Below, in pieces: positions 15,903 to 23,454 of a stretch of DNA of 29,278 nucleotides; position 1 is the first letter of the stretch, and each line of letters begins with the position of its first letter. The stretch covers positions 1-29,278 of the forward strand of contig CALKVF010000117.1 in NCBI GenBank assembly GCA_937996535.1, in the 5' to 3' direction. The position numbers were made by a program, and so were the translations under genes. The stretch is from an uncultured Novosphingobium sp. Its GTDB lineage: Bacteria > Pseudomonadota > Alphaproteobacteria > Sphingomonadales > Sphingomonadaceae. A model generated the notes under the pieces. That model searched no databases. It worked only from the letters and a program-made list of their open reading frames with translations, and had not been told where the DNA came from.

Positions 15903-17059
15903 GCGAGTTCCTCATCGAGCAGGGCTGAAACCCGCGCTGCGTCGGGGAATCCCTCGGCGATCCAGCGGGTTTCGATCGCGCGCAGCACCCGCGCAACTTC
16001 GGGCCCTGCGCCAAGGCCGCGCGCCACGATGTCCCCGCCCTTGAGCGGCAGGGCCGGTATCTCCCAGCCCGCCAGTGGGGCAATCTCGGCCCCGGCGATC
16101 AGCAAGCGGTCAAGCGCGGCCTCGCGGCCGAGGCGATAGGCCAGCGCCCGGGGCTCGCCGGCATCAGCGCTGCGCCCGGCGGCCAGCGCCAGCCGCTTTT
16201 TCTGCGCGCCCGACAGACGGAACCGGCTGGCGACCTGCTCGGCCAGTGCGGGCTCGGCCGGGAGCAGCGCGGCGAGCCGGCGCAGGGCATCGGGGGCCAC
16301 CTGCTGGCGCGCCTCTTCGGCCACCAGCGCGGCAAGGGCCGCCGGGTCCGCTTCGGGCAGGACCACGGCCAGCACGCCCAGTTCGGCCATCCGCGCCAGC
16401 GTGGGGGCGGGATTGGCCAGCCCCAGCAGGTTCATCATTTCCATGCCGACCCGCTCGCGCGAGAGGCCTTTGAGCGTCGGGGCGAGTTCGGCGCAAGCGG
16501 CTTCGGCCTCGGCATCGGCGGGCAGGGCACCAAACCGCGCCTGAAACCGGAAATAGCGCAGGACCCGCAAGTGATCCTCGCGGATGCGCTGGCGCGCGTC
16601 ACCGATGAAGCGCACCCGGCGCGCGGTCAGATCGGCCAGCCCGTCAAACCAGTCGAACACGTCGCCGCTGGCCGGATCGGCGTAGAGCGCGTTGATCGTG
16701 AAATCGCGCCGCGCGGCATCGTCCTGCCACTCGGTCGCGAACGCGACCGTGGCGTGGCGGCCATCGGTGGAGACATCGCGGCGCAGCGTGGTGATCTCGA
16801 CCGGCCCGCCCGGCAGGACGGCGGTGACGGTGCCGTGGTCAATCCCGGTCGGGATTGCGCGGATCCCGGCGCTTTCGAGCCGGCGCATCACTTCATCGGG
16901 GAGCAGCACGGTGGCCGCGTCGATATCCTTGACCGCTAGGCCCAGCAGCGTGTCGCGCACCGCGCCGCCAACGTAGCGCGCCGAGCCGTGGCCCAGCGCC
17001 GCGAACAGGGCGGCCAGATCGTCGCGCTGCATCCAGGGCGCTGCAATCCGTTCAGTCAT
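15899..17059 (-). CDS. cca: CCA-adding tRNA nucleotidyltransferase (or poly(A)-polymerase-like)
   Basis: The product has 386 residues from the ATG at 17059. A TTG nine bases upstream is in frame but less likely. The class II nucleotidyltransferase head shows RYVGGAVRDTLLG, then the catalytic pair in KDIDAAT, then RRDFTINALYADP and the ERhxxE-like RIREDHLRVLRYFRFQARFG. The helical body and tail follow. It adds or repairs the CCA end of tRNAs in the cytoplasm. Some alphaproteobacterial proteins of this group are labelled poly(A) polymerase, and sequence alone cannot fully separate these. It overlaps the NUDIX gene by eight bases (ATGACTGA) and ends overlapping parC. Confidence 0.9.
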   Translation of the reverse strand: MTERIAAPWMQRDDLAALFAALGHGSARYVGGAVRDTLLGLAVKDIDAATVLLPDEVMRRLESAGIRAIPTGIDHGTVTAVLPGGPVEITTLRRDVSTDGRHATVAFATEWQDDAARRDFTINALYADPASGDVFDWFDGLADLTARRVRFIGDARQRIREDHLRVLRYFRFQARFGALPADAEAEAACAELAPTLKGLSRERVGMEMMNLLGLANPAPTLARMAELGVLAVVLPEADPAALAALVAEEARQQVAPDALRRLAALLPAEPALAEQVASRFRLSGAQKKRLALAAGRSADAGEPRALAYRLGREAALDRLLIAGAEIAPLAGWEIPALPLKGGDIVARGLGAGPEVARVLRAIETRWIAEGFPDAARVSALLDEELA

Positions 17060-17642
17060 GCCAGGCAATCCGCTTTGAAAGGTTGTTGATGATCGCCGCC
17101 GTCACGCCCCAGATCCGATGTTGCTGCCACATGATCTCGATGTAGCGGCGTTCCTGCCCGAGGTAATGGGCCGATTGGGGGCTGTGGTTGGCGGGATCGA
17201 ACACGAAGTCGACCGGGGCCTCGAACCATGCGGCAACCTCGGTCGGGCTGGGGTTGATCTCGATATCGGGGGGCACCACGGCCAAGACCGGGGTGATCGC
17301 ATAGCCGGTGCCGGTGCGGTAAACGTCGCTGGTGCCGATCACGGTCACGTCGCGTTGGTGGATGCCCATTTCCTCGTAGGCTTCGCGCAGCGCCGCCTCG
17401 ACCGGGGTTTCGCCGGGATCGATCTTGCCGCCCGGAAAAGCGACTTGCCCGGGGTGCGAGCGCATGTTCGAGGGGCGGTGGATCAGCAGGAAACCCGGCC
17501 GATCCGCGCGCTCGGTGATCGCGGCGAGCACGGCGGCGGGGCGCAGCGTATCGGGCGCGAACTTGCGATCATCGAGCAGGTTGTCGATCGGGCGGGCATG
17601 GCCCTCGGCGTGAAGCCGGCGCAGGCGTTCAGCCAGGCTCAT
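17052..17642 (-). CDS. NUDIX hydrolase, CoA pyrophosphatase type
   Basis: This 196-residue protein carries a full NUDIX box, GGKIDPGETPVEAALREAYE followed by EMG, at about residues 70-92. Just before it lies the coenzyme A signature LLIHRPSNMRSHPGQVAF, matching the NuCoA motif (L-L-T-x-R-x4-R-x3-G-x3-F-P-G-G). These two motifs together point to a NudL-like enzyme that splits CoA and its derivatives into phosphopantetheine and 3',5'-ADP. It lies between the DUF1285 and cca genes and overlaps both (ATGA with DUF1285, eight bases with cca), so the three are surely one transcript. A role in RNA or cofactor turnover is inferred from this grouping. Confidence 0.9.
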   Translation of the reverse strand: MSLAERLRRLHAEGHARPIDNLLDDRKFAPDTLRPAAVLAAITERADRPGFLLIHRPSNMRSHPGQVAFPGGKIDPGETPVEAALREAYEEMGIHQRDVTVIGTSDVYRTGTGYAITPVLAVVPPDIEINPSPTEVAAWFEAPVDFVFDPANHSPQSAHYLGQERRYIEIMWQQHRIWGVTAAIINNLSKRIAWHD

Positions 17643-18178
17643 GCCGGCACCAGCGAAAAGCGTGCGCCGTTGCTGGCAAGGCAGAGGTCTGCATCGGCAA
17701 GGTCCACCAGTTGCAGCCAGGTCGAGCGGTTGATCCGCGCCTCGGTGCCGCGCCGCACCGCAAGGTAGAGCGCAGGGGTATCGGCATCGCCGCGCGCGAT
17801 CAGCGGATGGTCGGCATCGGCCACCACGATCTCGTCGGTGTTGAGCCGAAAGGCCAGCGCCTCACCCTGCCGGGCAACGTCAGTGGCGATGAAGGCGGCA
17901 TCTTCGACCGCGATCGCCTGTTTTTCATGCGGGGTGACCAGCCAGTGCTGGCCATCGGCTTCGCGCCGCAGCAGGCCGGCAAAGGCGCGGATCATCGCCG
18001 GGCGGCGGATTTCGCCGCCATCGTGGAACCAGCGCCCATCGGCGCGGATCACCATCAGGCTGTCGGCGGTGGCTTCAGGGCTCCACTGTTCCACCGGGGG
18101 CAATCGGCGCGCCTCGGCCAATGCGGCGATCTCGGCAAGCGAGAGCGTGGCCAGATCGGGCGGCGGAACATAGGGCAT
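17639..18178 (-). CDS. DUF1285 family protein
   Basis: The product has 179 residues from the ATG at 18178. A second ATG at 18184 is in frame, but GGCAGGG is better spaced for 18178. The protein matches DUF1285: WFHDGGEIRRPAMIRAFAGL, then HWLVTPHEKQAIAVEDAAF, then STWLQLVDL. There are no membrane segments or signals. The function is unknown. The family is often found next to NUDIX and cca genes in alphaproteobacteria, as here. It ends in a four-base overlap with the NUDIX gene, and the GNAT gene ends 22 bases upstream. Confidence 0.82.
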   Translation of the reverse strand: MPYVPPPDLATLSLAEIAALAEARRLPPVEQWSPEATADSLMVIRADGRWFHDGGEIRRPAMIRAFAGLLRREADGQHWLVTPHEKQAIAVEDAAFIATDVARQGEALAFRLNTDEIVVADADHPLIARGDADTPALYLAVRRGTEARINRSTWLQLVDLADADLCLASNGARFSLVPA

Positions 18179-18200
18179 GTCCATGCCCTGCCAGATCAGC

Positions 18201-18719
18201 CTAGCCGCGCCAAGGCCCCAGCATACCTTCGCGGGGGAGGACGGCGGGATTGGCGCAGCGCACCAGCAGGCGGTGCTGCTCGAACGGACCGGGCAGGCTC
18301 CAGCCGCCGGTGTGGGCATTGGTGAAGCCCCAGAACCGGCCGTAATACTCTGGGTCGCCGATCATTACCTGCGGCAGCGGGGCATTGGGGCTGAGCGCGG
18401 CGAGGCTCGCGGTCATCAGCGCCTGGCCATAGCCCAGACCCTGGGCTTCGGGCACCACGGCCACGGGGCCGACCATCACCATCGGGTGGGCCTTGCCCGC
18501 GCCGTCGGTCAGCGCGACCGGCCAGCACTGGATCGTGCCGACAAGATGCTCGTCTGCATCGAGCGCGGCGAAGGACAGGCCCGGAAGCCAGTCCATCCCC
18601 TCGCGCACCTTGTAGGCGGTGCGGTGCTGGCGGCCAGGCTCGAACGCGCGGTCGAGCAGATCCTCGATCCACTGCGGGTCGATCTGGTCGAGCGGGATAA
18701 GGGCGGGGGCGGCAGTCAT
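18201..18719 (-). CDS. GNAT-family N-acetyltransferase
   Basis: The product has 172 residues from the ATG at 18719. The acetyl-CoA binding region VGPVAVVPEAQGLGYGQALM contains the Q-x-x-G-x-G loop of GNAT enzymes. It is preceded by FAALDADEHLVGTIQCWPVA and followed by VMIGDPEYYGRFWGF, a pattern I associate with YhbS-like predicted acetyltransferases. The acceptor substrate is unknown. It is the first gene of the minus-strand group leading to DUF1285, NUDIX and cca, and is divergent from rnhB across 101 bases that should hold both promoters. Confidence 0.85.
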   Translation of the reverse strand: MTAAPALIPLDQIDPQWIEDLLDRAFEPGRQHRTAYKVREGMDWLPGLSFAALDADEHLVGTIQCWPVALTDGAGKAHPMVMVGPVAVVPEAQGLGYGQALMTASLAALSPNAPLPQVMIGDPEYYGRFWGFTNAHTGGWSLPGPFEQHRLLVRCANPAVLPREGMLGPWRG

Positions 18720-18820
18720 GGCGCGGGCCGATAGGGCAGGGGGGACTACGATACAAGGTAAAGGTGGACAGCCGGGTTCTGCCGCTTGCCGCGCGGCGGG
18801 GCGTGGGGACATGAGGCTGC

Positions 18821-19429
18821 ATGGCATTCACGCTTAACGGACCGCTGGTGATCGGGGTGGACGAGGCCGGGCGCGGGCCGCTCGCCGGGCCGGTCGTGGC
18901 CGCGGCGTGTGTGCTGGGGGCGGATGCGCCCGCGGGCCTCGATGATTCCAAGAAGCTTTCAGCGAAGCGCCGCGCGGCGCTTGAACCGCTGATCCAGCAG
19001 TCGTGCGGCTGGGCGCTGGGCGTGGTCGAAGCGGACGAGATCGACCGGATCAACATCTTCGCGGCGACCATGCTGGCGATGACCCGCGCGGTTGGCGAAC
19101 TCGTCGCCGCGCTTGGGCGTGAGCCTGATAGCGTGCTGATCGACGGCAACATGACCCCGCAGGGCCGGGTCGGCGCATGGCGCTGGAGCGCGCGGGCGAT
19201 TGTTGCCGGGGACGGGATCGAGCCATGCATTTCGGCGGCCTCGATCCTTGCCAAGGAGCACCGCGACCGGGTGATGCGCGCCCATGCGGAGCGCTGGCCG
19301 CACTACGGCTGGGAGCGCAACGCGGGCTATGGCACGGCCCAGCACATGGAAGCGCTGCGGCTCCACGGACCCACGCCAATTCACCGCCAGAGCTTTGCGC
19401 CGGTCGCCCAATTGACCCTGTTCGAATAA
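18821..19429 (+). CDS. rnhB: Ribonuclease HII
   Basis: This 202-residue protein is the normal size. The catalytic motif is VDEAGRGPLAGPVVAA (Asp14, Glu15), with LDDSKKLS, LIDGN and SAASILAKEHRD supplying the other active-site residues. It cuts RNA in RNA-DNA hybrids, including single ribonucleotides left in DNA. Its position just before ccrM is conserved in alphaproteobacteria. The frame ends with TAA at 19427-19429, followed by a short A run without a hairpin, so I see no terminator before the ccrM control region. Confidence 0.95.
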   Translation: MAFTLNGPLVIGVDEAGRGPLAGPVVAAACVLGADAPAGLDDSKKLSAKRRAALEPLIQQSCGWALGVVEADEIDRINIFAATMLAMTRAVGELVAALGREPDSVLIDGNMTPQGRVGAWRWSARAIVAGDGIEPCISAASILAKEHRDRVMRAHAERWPHYGWERNAGYGTAQHMEALRLHGPTPIHRQSFAPVAQLTLFE

Positions 19430-19443
19430 AAAATTGCCCCTGC

Positions 19444-19596
19444 GAGTCCCTGCGGTCACACCCACCAGATGTTGAGTCCGCTGGCCCGTGCCGGACTCTA
19501 GATGCTGTGCGGGACTCGTTCTGTTCCACCCGGCGATGGCCCAAATCTCAAGGATTCGTGCGGAGTCGCGACTTGACGCGGGGCCGCGAATGACTC
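19444..19596. promoter_or_regulatory. Cluster of seven GANTC (CcrM) sites before ccrM
   Basis: GANTC, the target of CcrM methylation, occurs at 19444 (GAGTC), 19474 (GAGTC), 19494 (GACTC), 19513 (GACTC), 19553 (GATTC), 19563 (GAGTC) and 19592 (GACTC). That is seven sites in 153 bases. Elsewhere in the window they appear roughly once per kilobase by eye and are mostly GATTC or GAATC. Gaps are 30, 20, 19, 40, 10 and 29 bases. In Caulobacter, GANTC methylation state and GcrA control ccrM transcription. A dense cluster here suggests strong self-control by hemimethylation. TTGAGT (19473) and CTAGAT (19498) could be promoter boxes that overlap sites, but this is weak. Confidence 0.75.
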
Positions 19597-19597
19597 A

Positions 19598-19618
19598 CCC
19601 TGTGGATAAGTCACAGGG
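19598..19618. repeat. Inverted repeat around the DnaA box
   Basis: CCCTGTG (19598-19604) and CACAGGG (19612-19618) are a perfect 7-base inverted repeat with a 7-base centre, GATAAGT. It could be an operator or, in RNA, a hairpin just before the preferred ccrM start at 19635. The repeat contains the DnaA box, so binding and folding could compete. Confidence 0.5.
19601..19609 (-). promoter_or_regulatory. Consensus DnaA box near ccrM start
   Basis: TGTGGATAA on the plus strand reads TTATCCACA on the minus strand, a perfect match to the strong DnaA box. It is the only such match I noticed in the window. It sits between the last GANTC site and the preferred ccrM start, where binding of the replication initiator could couple ccrM expression to replication. 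One isolated box can occur by chance, so function is inferred. Confidence 0.5.
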
Positions 19619-19634
19619 GGTTCGACGCGCGTTT

Positions 19635-20768
19635 ATGGGTCAGTTGCTGGTTGGTGAAAAGGCGCGGCTGCGCGCCGCTAAGGAAGTTGCGCGCCCGGAT
19701 CTTCCGGTCGGGCGTATCCTTGATGGCGACTGCGTGGAAGCCATGCGCACGATCCCTTCGGCCTCGGTCGACATGATCTTTGCCGATCCGCCGTACAACC
19801 TCCAGCTGGGTGGCGATCTGTCGCGCCCCGATGGCAGCCACGTCGATGCGGTCACCGATCACTGGGACCAGTTTGACAGCTTCGCCGCCTATGATGCCTT
19901 TTCGCGCGCCTGGCTGACCGAGGCGCGCCGCGTGCTCAAGCCCAATGGTTCGCTGTGGGTGATCGGTTCCTATCACAACATCTTCCGCCTCGGTGCGATG
20001 CTGCAGGACATGGGGTTCTGGATCCTCAACGACATCGTCTGGCGCAAAGCCAACCCGATGCCGAACTTCAAGGGCACCCGCTTTACCAACGCGCACGAGA
20101 CGCTGATCTGGTGCTCGATGGGCGAAAAGGCGAAGTACACTTTCAACTACCGCGCGATGAAGACGCTCAACGACGAGCTGCAGATGCGCTCGGACTGGGT
20201 GCTGCCGATCTGTTCGGGGCAGGAACGCCTCAAGAAGGGCGGCCACAAGGTCCACCCGACCCAGAAGCCGGAAAGCCTGCTGTACCGCGTGATGCTGGCC
20301 ACCACCAACAAGGGTGACGTGGTGCTTGATCCCTTCTTCGGCACCGGTACGACCGGGGCTGTGGCCAAGCGCCTTGGCCGCGAATGGATCGGCTGCGAGC
20401 GTGAAGGCGGTTACCGCGAAGCAGCACTTGAACGCATCGAGCTGGCCCTGCCGCTCGATGAGAGCGCCATCACCACGATGCAGAGCCCCAAGGCCGCGCC
20501 CAAGGTGGCCTTTGGCACGCTGATCGAAACCGGCTGGATCGCGCCGGGCACGGTGATCACCGACAAGAAGCGCCGGATGCAGGCGACCGTGCGCGCCGAT
20601 GGTTCGCTGGTTGCGGGCGCAGACACCGGCTCGATTCACGGCCTTGGCGCCAAGCTGCAAGGCGCGCCTTCGTGCAACGGCTGGACGTTCTGGCACATCG
20701 AGCACGAGGGCGAGGTCAAGCCGCTCGACGCGATCCGGCAGCTCTATCTGCTCGCAACCGAGGATTGA
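19635..20768 (+). CDS. ccrM: Cell-cycle DNA adenine methyltransferase CcrM (GANTC)
   Basis: The product has 377 residues from the ATG at 19635. It is closely similar in pattern to Caulobacter CcrM: DMIFADPPYNLQLGGDL holds the DPPY catalytic motif, then VDAVTDHWDQF, VIGSYHNIFR, NDIVWRKANPMPNFKGTRF, HPTQKPESLLYR and LDPFFGTGTTGA, the S-adenosylmethionine site. This is the beta-class order. The C-terminal 80-residue region (FGTLIETGWI ... SCNGWTFWH) is the DNA-binding extension typical of CcrM. It methylates adenine in GANTC and links DNA replication to gene expression. An in-frame ATG at 19590 would add 15 residues and has a slightly better CGGGG site. I prefer 19635 because relatives begin with a short MG-rich segment. 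Confidence 0.94.
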   Translation: MGQLLVGEKARLRAAKEVARPDLPVGRILDGDCVEAMRTIPSASVDMIFADPPYNLQLGGDLSRPDGSHVDAVTDHWDQFDSFAAYDAFSRAWLTEARRVLKPNGSLWVIGSYHNIFRLGAMLQDMGFWILNDIVWRKANPMPNFKGTRFTNAHETLIWCSMGEKAKYTFNYRAMKTLNDELQMRSDWVLPICSGQERLKKGGHKVHPTQKPESLLYRVMLATTNKGDVVLDPFFGTGTTGAVAKRLGREWIGCEREGGYREAALERIELALPLDESAITTMQSPKAAPKVAFGTLIETGWIAPGTVITDKKRRMQATVRADGSLVAGADTGSIHGLGAKLQGAPSCNGWTFWHIEHEGEVKPLDAIRQLYLLATED

Positions 20769-20813
20769 CCCTTCGCCCGTCCTCCCCGATTGGGGTGGAA
20801 AGAGGGAAAGTCG

Positions 20814-21914
20814 ATGATCCGAACCACTTACCTGCGTCCGATTGCGCTGTGCGATGCTCCGCAGGACGAACACGGCGATGCGCTGCGGCTGGCGGGCGGC
20901 ATGGTTTATGCCAGCCGCTTTGCCGTGATCACGCGCGAGGATGGCCGGGTTATCGATCACCAGCGCTTCGGTCTGCGCGAACTTGAAGCCGCGCTACCCG
21001 GGCTCGATCCCGAGGTGGGTGAGCAGCTTGCCAACCTGCGCCGGGTTCACGCGCCGCTGCAATGCGGGGCGCGCACGGTGCGGCTCGATCAGCCGCAGGT
21101 CATGGGCATTCTCAACGTCACGCCCGACAGTTTTTCCGATGGCGGCCAGTTCATGGACGATCCCGCCATTGCCCACGCCCATGCCGCCGCGATGGTCGAA
21201 GCCGGCGCCGCCATGATCGATGTTGGCGGGGAAAGCACCCGGCCGGGGGCTGCCGCCGTGTGGGAAGGCGATGAATTGAAACGCGTGGTCCCGGCGGTCG
21301 AGCGGCTGGCGGCGATGGGCGCGGCGATCAGCATCGACACCCGCCGCCCGGCGGTGATGGAAGCCGCCTTGGCGGCTGGCGGCCACGTGATCAACGATGT
21401 CTCGGCACTGCGCCACGATCCGCGCAGCCTGGAATTTTCCGCGGCCAGCGGCGCTCCGGTGGTGTTGATGCACGCGCCGGGCGAGGGTGAAGATCTCCAT
21501 GCCGACGGGGCTTACCGCGATGTCGTGCTCGACGTGTTCGACTGGCTGCGCGAACGCCGCGATGCGGCGCTGGCCGCGGGCATCGCGCGCGACAAGATCG
21601 TGCTCGATCCAGGCGTCGGTTTTGGCAAGACGCTGGCGGAAAACCTCGCGCTGATGAATGGGCTGGCGCTGTTTCATGCGCTCGGCCAGCCGGTGCTGCT
21701 GGGGGCCAGCCGCAAGCGGATGATCGGCGCGCTATCGCATGAGGCGCCCGCGCATCAGCGGCTTGGTGGCAGCCTTGCGCTGGCGCTCAAGGGCATGGCC
21801 GCTGGCGTGCAGTTGCTCAGGGTCCATGACGTGCCCGAAACGGTGCAGGCGCTGCGGGTGTGGCGGGGGCTGCGCGATGCCGCGCTGACCGATTTTTCCC
21901 AGCTGCCCGGTTGA
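20814..21914 (+). CDS. folP: Dihydropteroate synthase
   Basis: The product has 366 residues from the ATG at 20814, preceded by GAGGGAAAG. About 95 N-terminal residues come before the catalytic TIM barrel, an extension I associate with some alphaproteobacterial forms. Barrel motifs are VMGILNVTPDSFSDGG, GGESTRPGA, ISIDTRRP, VINDVSAL, LDPGVGFGKT, LLGASRKRMIG and the closing RVHDV. It joins p-aminobenzoate to dihydropterin pyrophosphate in folate synthesis. The loop that usually reads MHMQG reads MHAPGEGEDLH here. It follows ccrM by 45 bases on the same strand and ends nine bases before the convergent regulator. Confidence 0.92.
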   Translation: MIRTTYLRPIALCDAPQDEHGDALRLAGGMVYASRFAVITREDGRVIDHQRFGLRELEAALPGLDPEVGEQLANLRRVHAPLQCGARTVRLDQPQVMGILNVTPDSFSDGGQFMDDPAIAHAHAAAMVEAGAAMIDVGGESTRPGAAAVWEGDELKRVVPAVERLAAMGAAISIDTRRPAVMEAALAAGGHVINDVSALRHDPRSLEFSAASGAPVVLMHAPGEGEDLHADGAYRDVVLDVFDWLRERRDAALAAGIARDKIVLDPGVGFGKTLAENLALMNGLALFHALGQPVLLGASRKRMIGALSHEAPAHQRLGGSLALALKGMAAGVQLLRVHDVPETVQALRVWRGLRDAALTDFSQLPG

Positions 21915-21923
21915 TTTAATGCC

Positions 21924-23345
21924 TTAAGCGGCGTCGCCGATGCCCAGATCGCCCAGCTTGCGGTAAAGCGTCGAGCGCCCGATCCCGAGCCGGCGTGCCA
22001 CTTCGGTCATCCGGCCGCGATAGTGGCCGATGGCGAGGCGGATCACATCGGCTTCGATGTCTTCAAGCGGGCGCAGGTTGCCGTCCGAGGTATAGAGCAC
22101 CACGCCCGAACTTTCCTGCAGACTGCCGCCCTGGGCCGCGGCTTCCTCGCCCAGGAGGTCGGCCAGCTGGGGGAAATCCTCAGCCGTCAGGGCATCGCCA
22201 TCGCAGAACACCGCCGCGCGGAACAGCACGGCCTGAAGCTGGCGGACATTGCCGGGCCAATCGTAAGCCGCCAGCAGTGCCAGCGCGCCATCGGTAATCC
22301 CCAGCGGACGCAAGCCCGGCTGTTCGCCGATCCGGGTCAGGAAATAGCGCGACAGGGCGGGAATATCCCCGGCGCGGTCGCGCAGCGGGGGCAGGATCAC
22401 GGTCGTGGCCGATAGGGCCTGGCACAGTTCGGGCAGGAAGTGCCCGCCCGCCACCATGTCGCGCAGCGGCAGGTTGCTCGCCGCGATCAGCCGCACATCA
22501 ACCCGGAACGAATGGCGCGCGCCGATCGGGCGGACATCGCCGCGCTGGATCGATTCGAGCAGGCGCAGCTGGACCGTCAGCGGCAGGCGATCGACCTCGT
22601 CGAGCGCGAGCGTGCCGCCATCGGCCTGCTGGAGCGCGCCGATATGGCGATCGAAGGCCCCGGCAAAGGCGCCCTTTTCGTGCCCGAACAGCGCGCTTTC
22701 CACCGAGTTGGCGGGAATGCCGCCGACATTGAGAATTTGGAACGGGGCCTTGGCGCGGGGGCTGGCGGCCTGCATCGCGCGCACCAGCATATCCTTGCCG
22801 GTCCCGCTTTCGCCTTCGATCAGCACCGGGCCGTGGCCGCGCGCGCCCTTGGCCGCAACGGCCAGCGCCGCGCGGAAGGTGGGAGCCGCGCCGATCATCG
22901 CGTCGAAATCGGCGGGGGCGGGCATCTTCTCGGTCAGCGATTGCAGCTCGTCGCGCGGGGCTTCGCGGGTCGTTGCCATGCGCAGCGCCTGCATCATCCG
23001 CTCGGGCGAGACGGGCTTGACCAGATAGTCGGTCGCCCCGGCGCGCATCGCTTCGACCGCCAGTAGCGGCGAGGCACTGGTGGTCAGCATCAGGATCGGC
23101 AGCGCGGGACGGCGGGATTTGAGTTCGGCGATCAGCGTGCAGGCTTCTTCGCCCGGAACGCATTGATCGAGGATGATCGCGCCCAGTTGCATCCCCTGAC
23201 GGGTGCCGAGCGTGGCAATCGCGGTTTCGCAATCGCGCACGACCAGCGTGCGCCAGCCTTCGCGCGCGGCAAGCGCGGAAATCAGCCGGCTTTGTGCCGG
23301 TTCATCATCGATCAGCATCAGCGTGCGCTGTTCGATTTCCGCCAT
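21924..23345 (-). CDS. NtrC-like response regulator with altered GAFTGA loop
   Basis: The product has 473 residues from the ATG at 23345. An intact receiver (LMLIDDEP, phospho-acceptor Asp60 in ILDQCVPG, Lys110 in YLVKPV) is followed by an AAA+ domain. That domain has Walker A GESGTGK (178-184), Walker B TLALDEVDRLPL, and the arginine and sensor region WPGNVRQL. A Fis-type helix-turn-helix (MTEVARRLGIGRSTLYRKL) closes it. The sigma-54 contact loop at 225-230 reads GAFAGA instead of GAFTGA. The threonine is known to be important for sigma-54 activation in PspF and NtrC, so this protein may not be a sigma-54 activator. No kinase partner is adjacent. It is divergent from the oxidase subunit gene across 188 bases. 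Confidence 0.9.
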   Translation of the reverse strand: MAEIEQRTLMLIDDEPAQSRLISALAAREGWRTLVVRDCETAIATLGTRQGMQLGAIILDQCVPGEEACTLIAELKSRRPALPILMLTTSASPLLAVEAMRAGATDYLVKPVSPERMMQALRMATTREAPRDELQSLTEKMPAPADFDAMIGAAPTFRAALAVAAKGARGHGPVLIEGESGTGKDMLVRAMQAASPRAKAPFQILNVGGIPANSVESALFGHEKGAFAGAFDRHIGALQQADGGTLALDEVDRLPLTVQLRLLESIQRGDVRPIGARHSFRVDVRLIAASNLPLRDMVAGGHFLPELCQALSATTVILPPLRDRAGDIPALSRYFLTRIGEQPGLRPLGITDGALALLAAYDWPGNVRQLQAVLFRAAVFCDGDALTAEDFPQLADLLGEEAAAQGGSLQESSGVVLYTSDGNLRPLEDIEADVIRLAIGHYRGRMTEVARRLGIGRSTLYRKLGDLGIGDAA

Positions 23346-23454
23346 TGCCCTTGTGCGAACCCCCGTGCCTGAAACGCGTAACCGCGAAGCCGCCGTGATA
23401 CAGGCCGGTGGTAAATGGCCGATTAAGGCCGTCGATTGTGAATGCGCGGGGCAG

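Noticed and set aside
19488..19634. N-terminal extension of CcrM from the upstream open frame
   Set aside because: The extra residues have no resemblance to the methyltransferase, and the stretch is full of GANTC sites, so most of it is better explained as control DNA. The ATG at 19590 remains possible.
19611..20960. 449-residue minus-strand open frame across ccrM
   Set aside because: Antisense to ccrM and without recognisable motifs.
21916..21927. TTAA-N4-TTAA as a possible CtrA binding site
   Set aside because: The CtrA consensus is TTAA-N7-TTAA. The spacing is wrong, and the site lies between two convergent stops where no promoter is expected.
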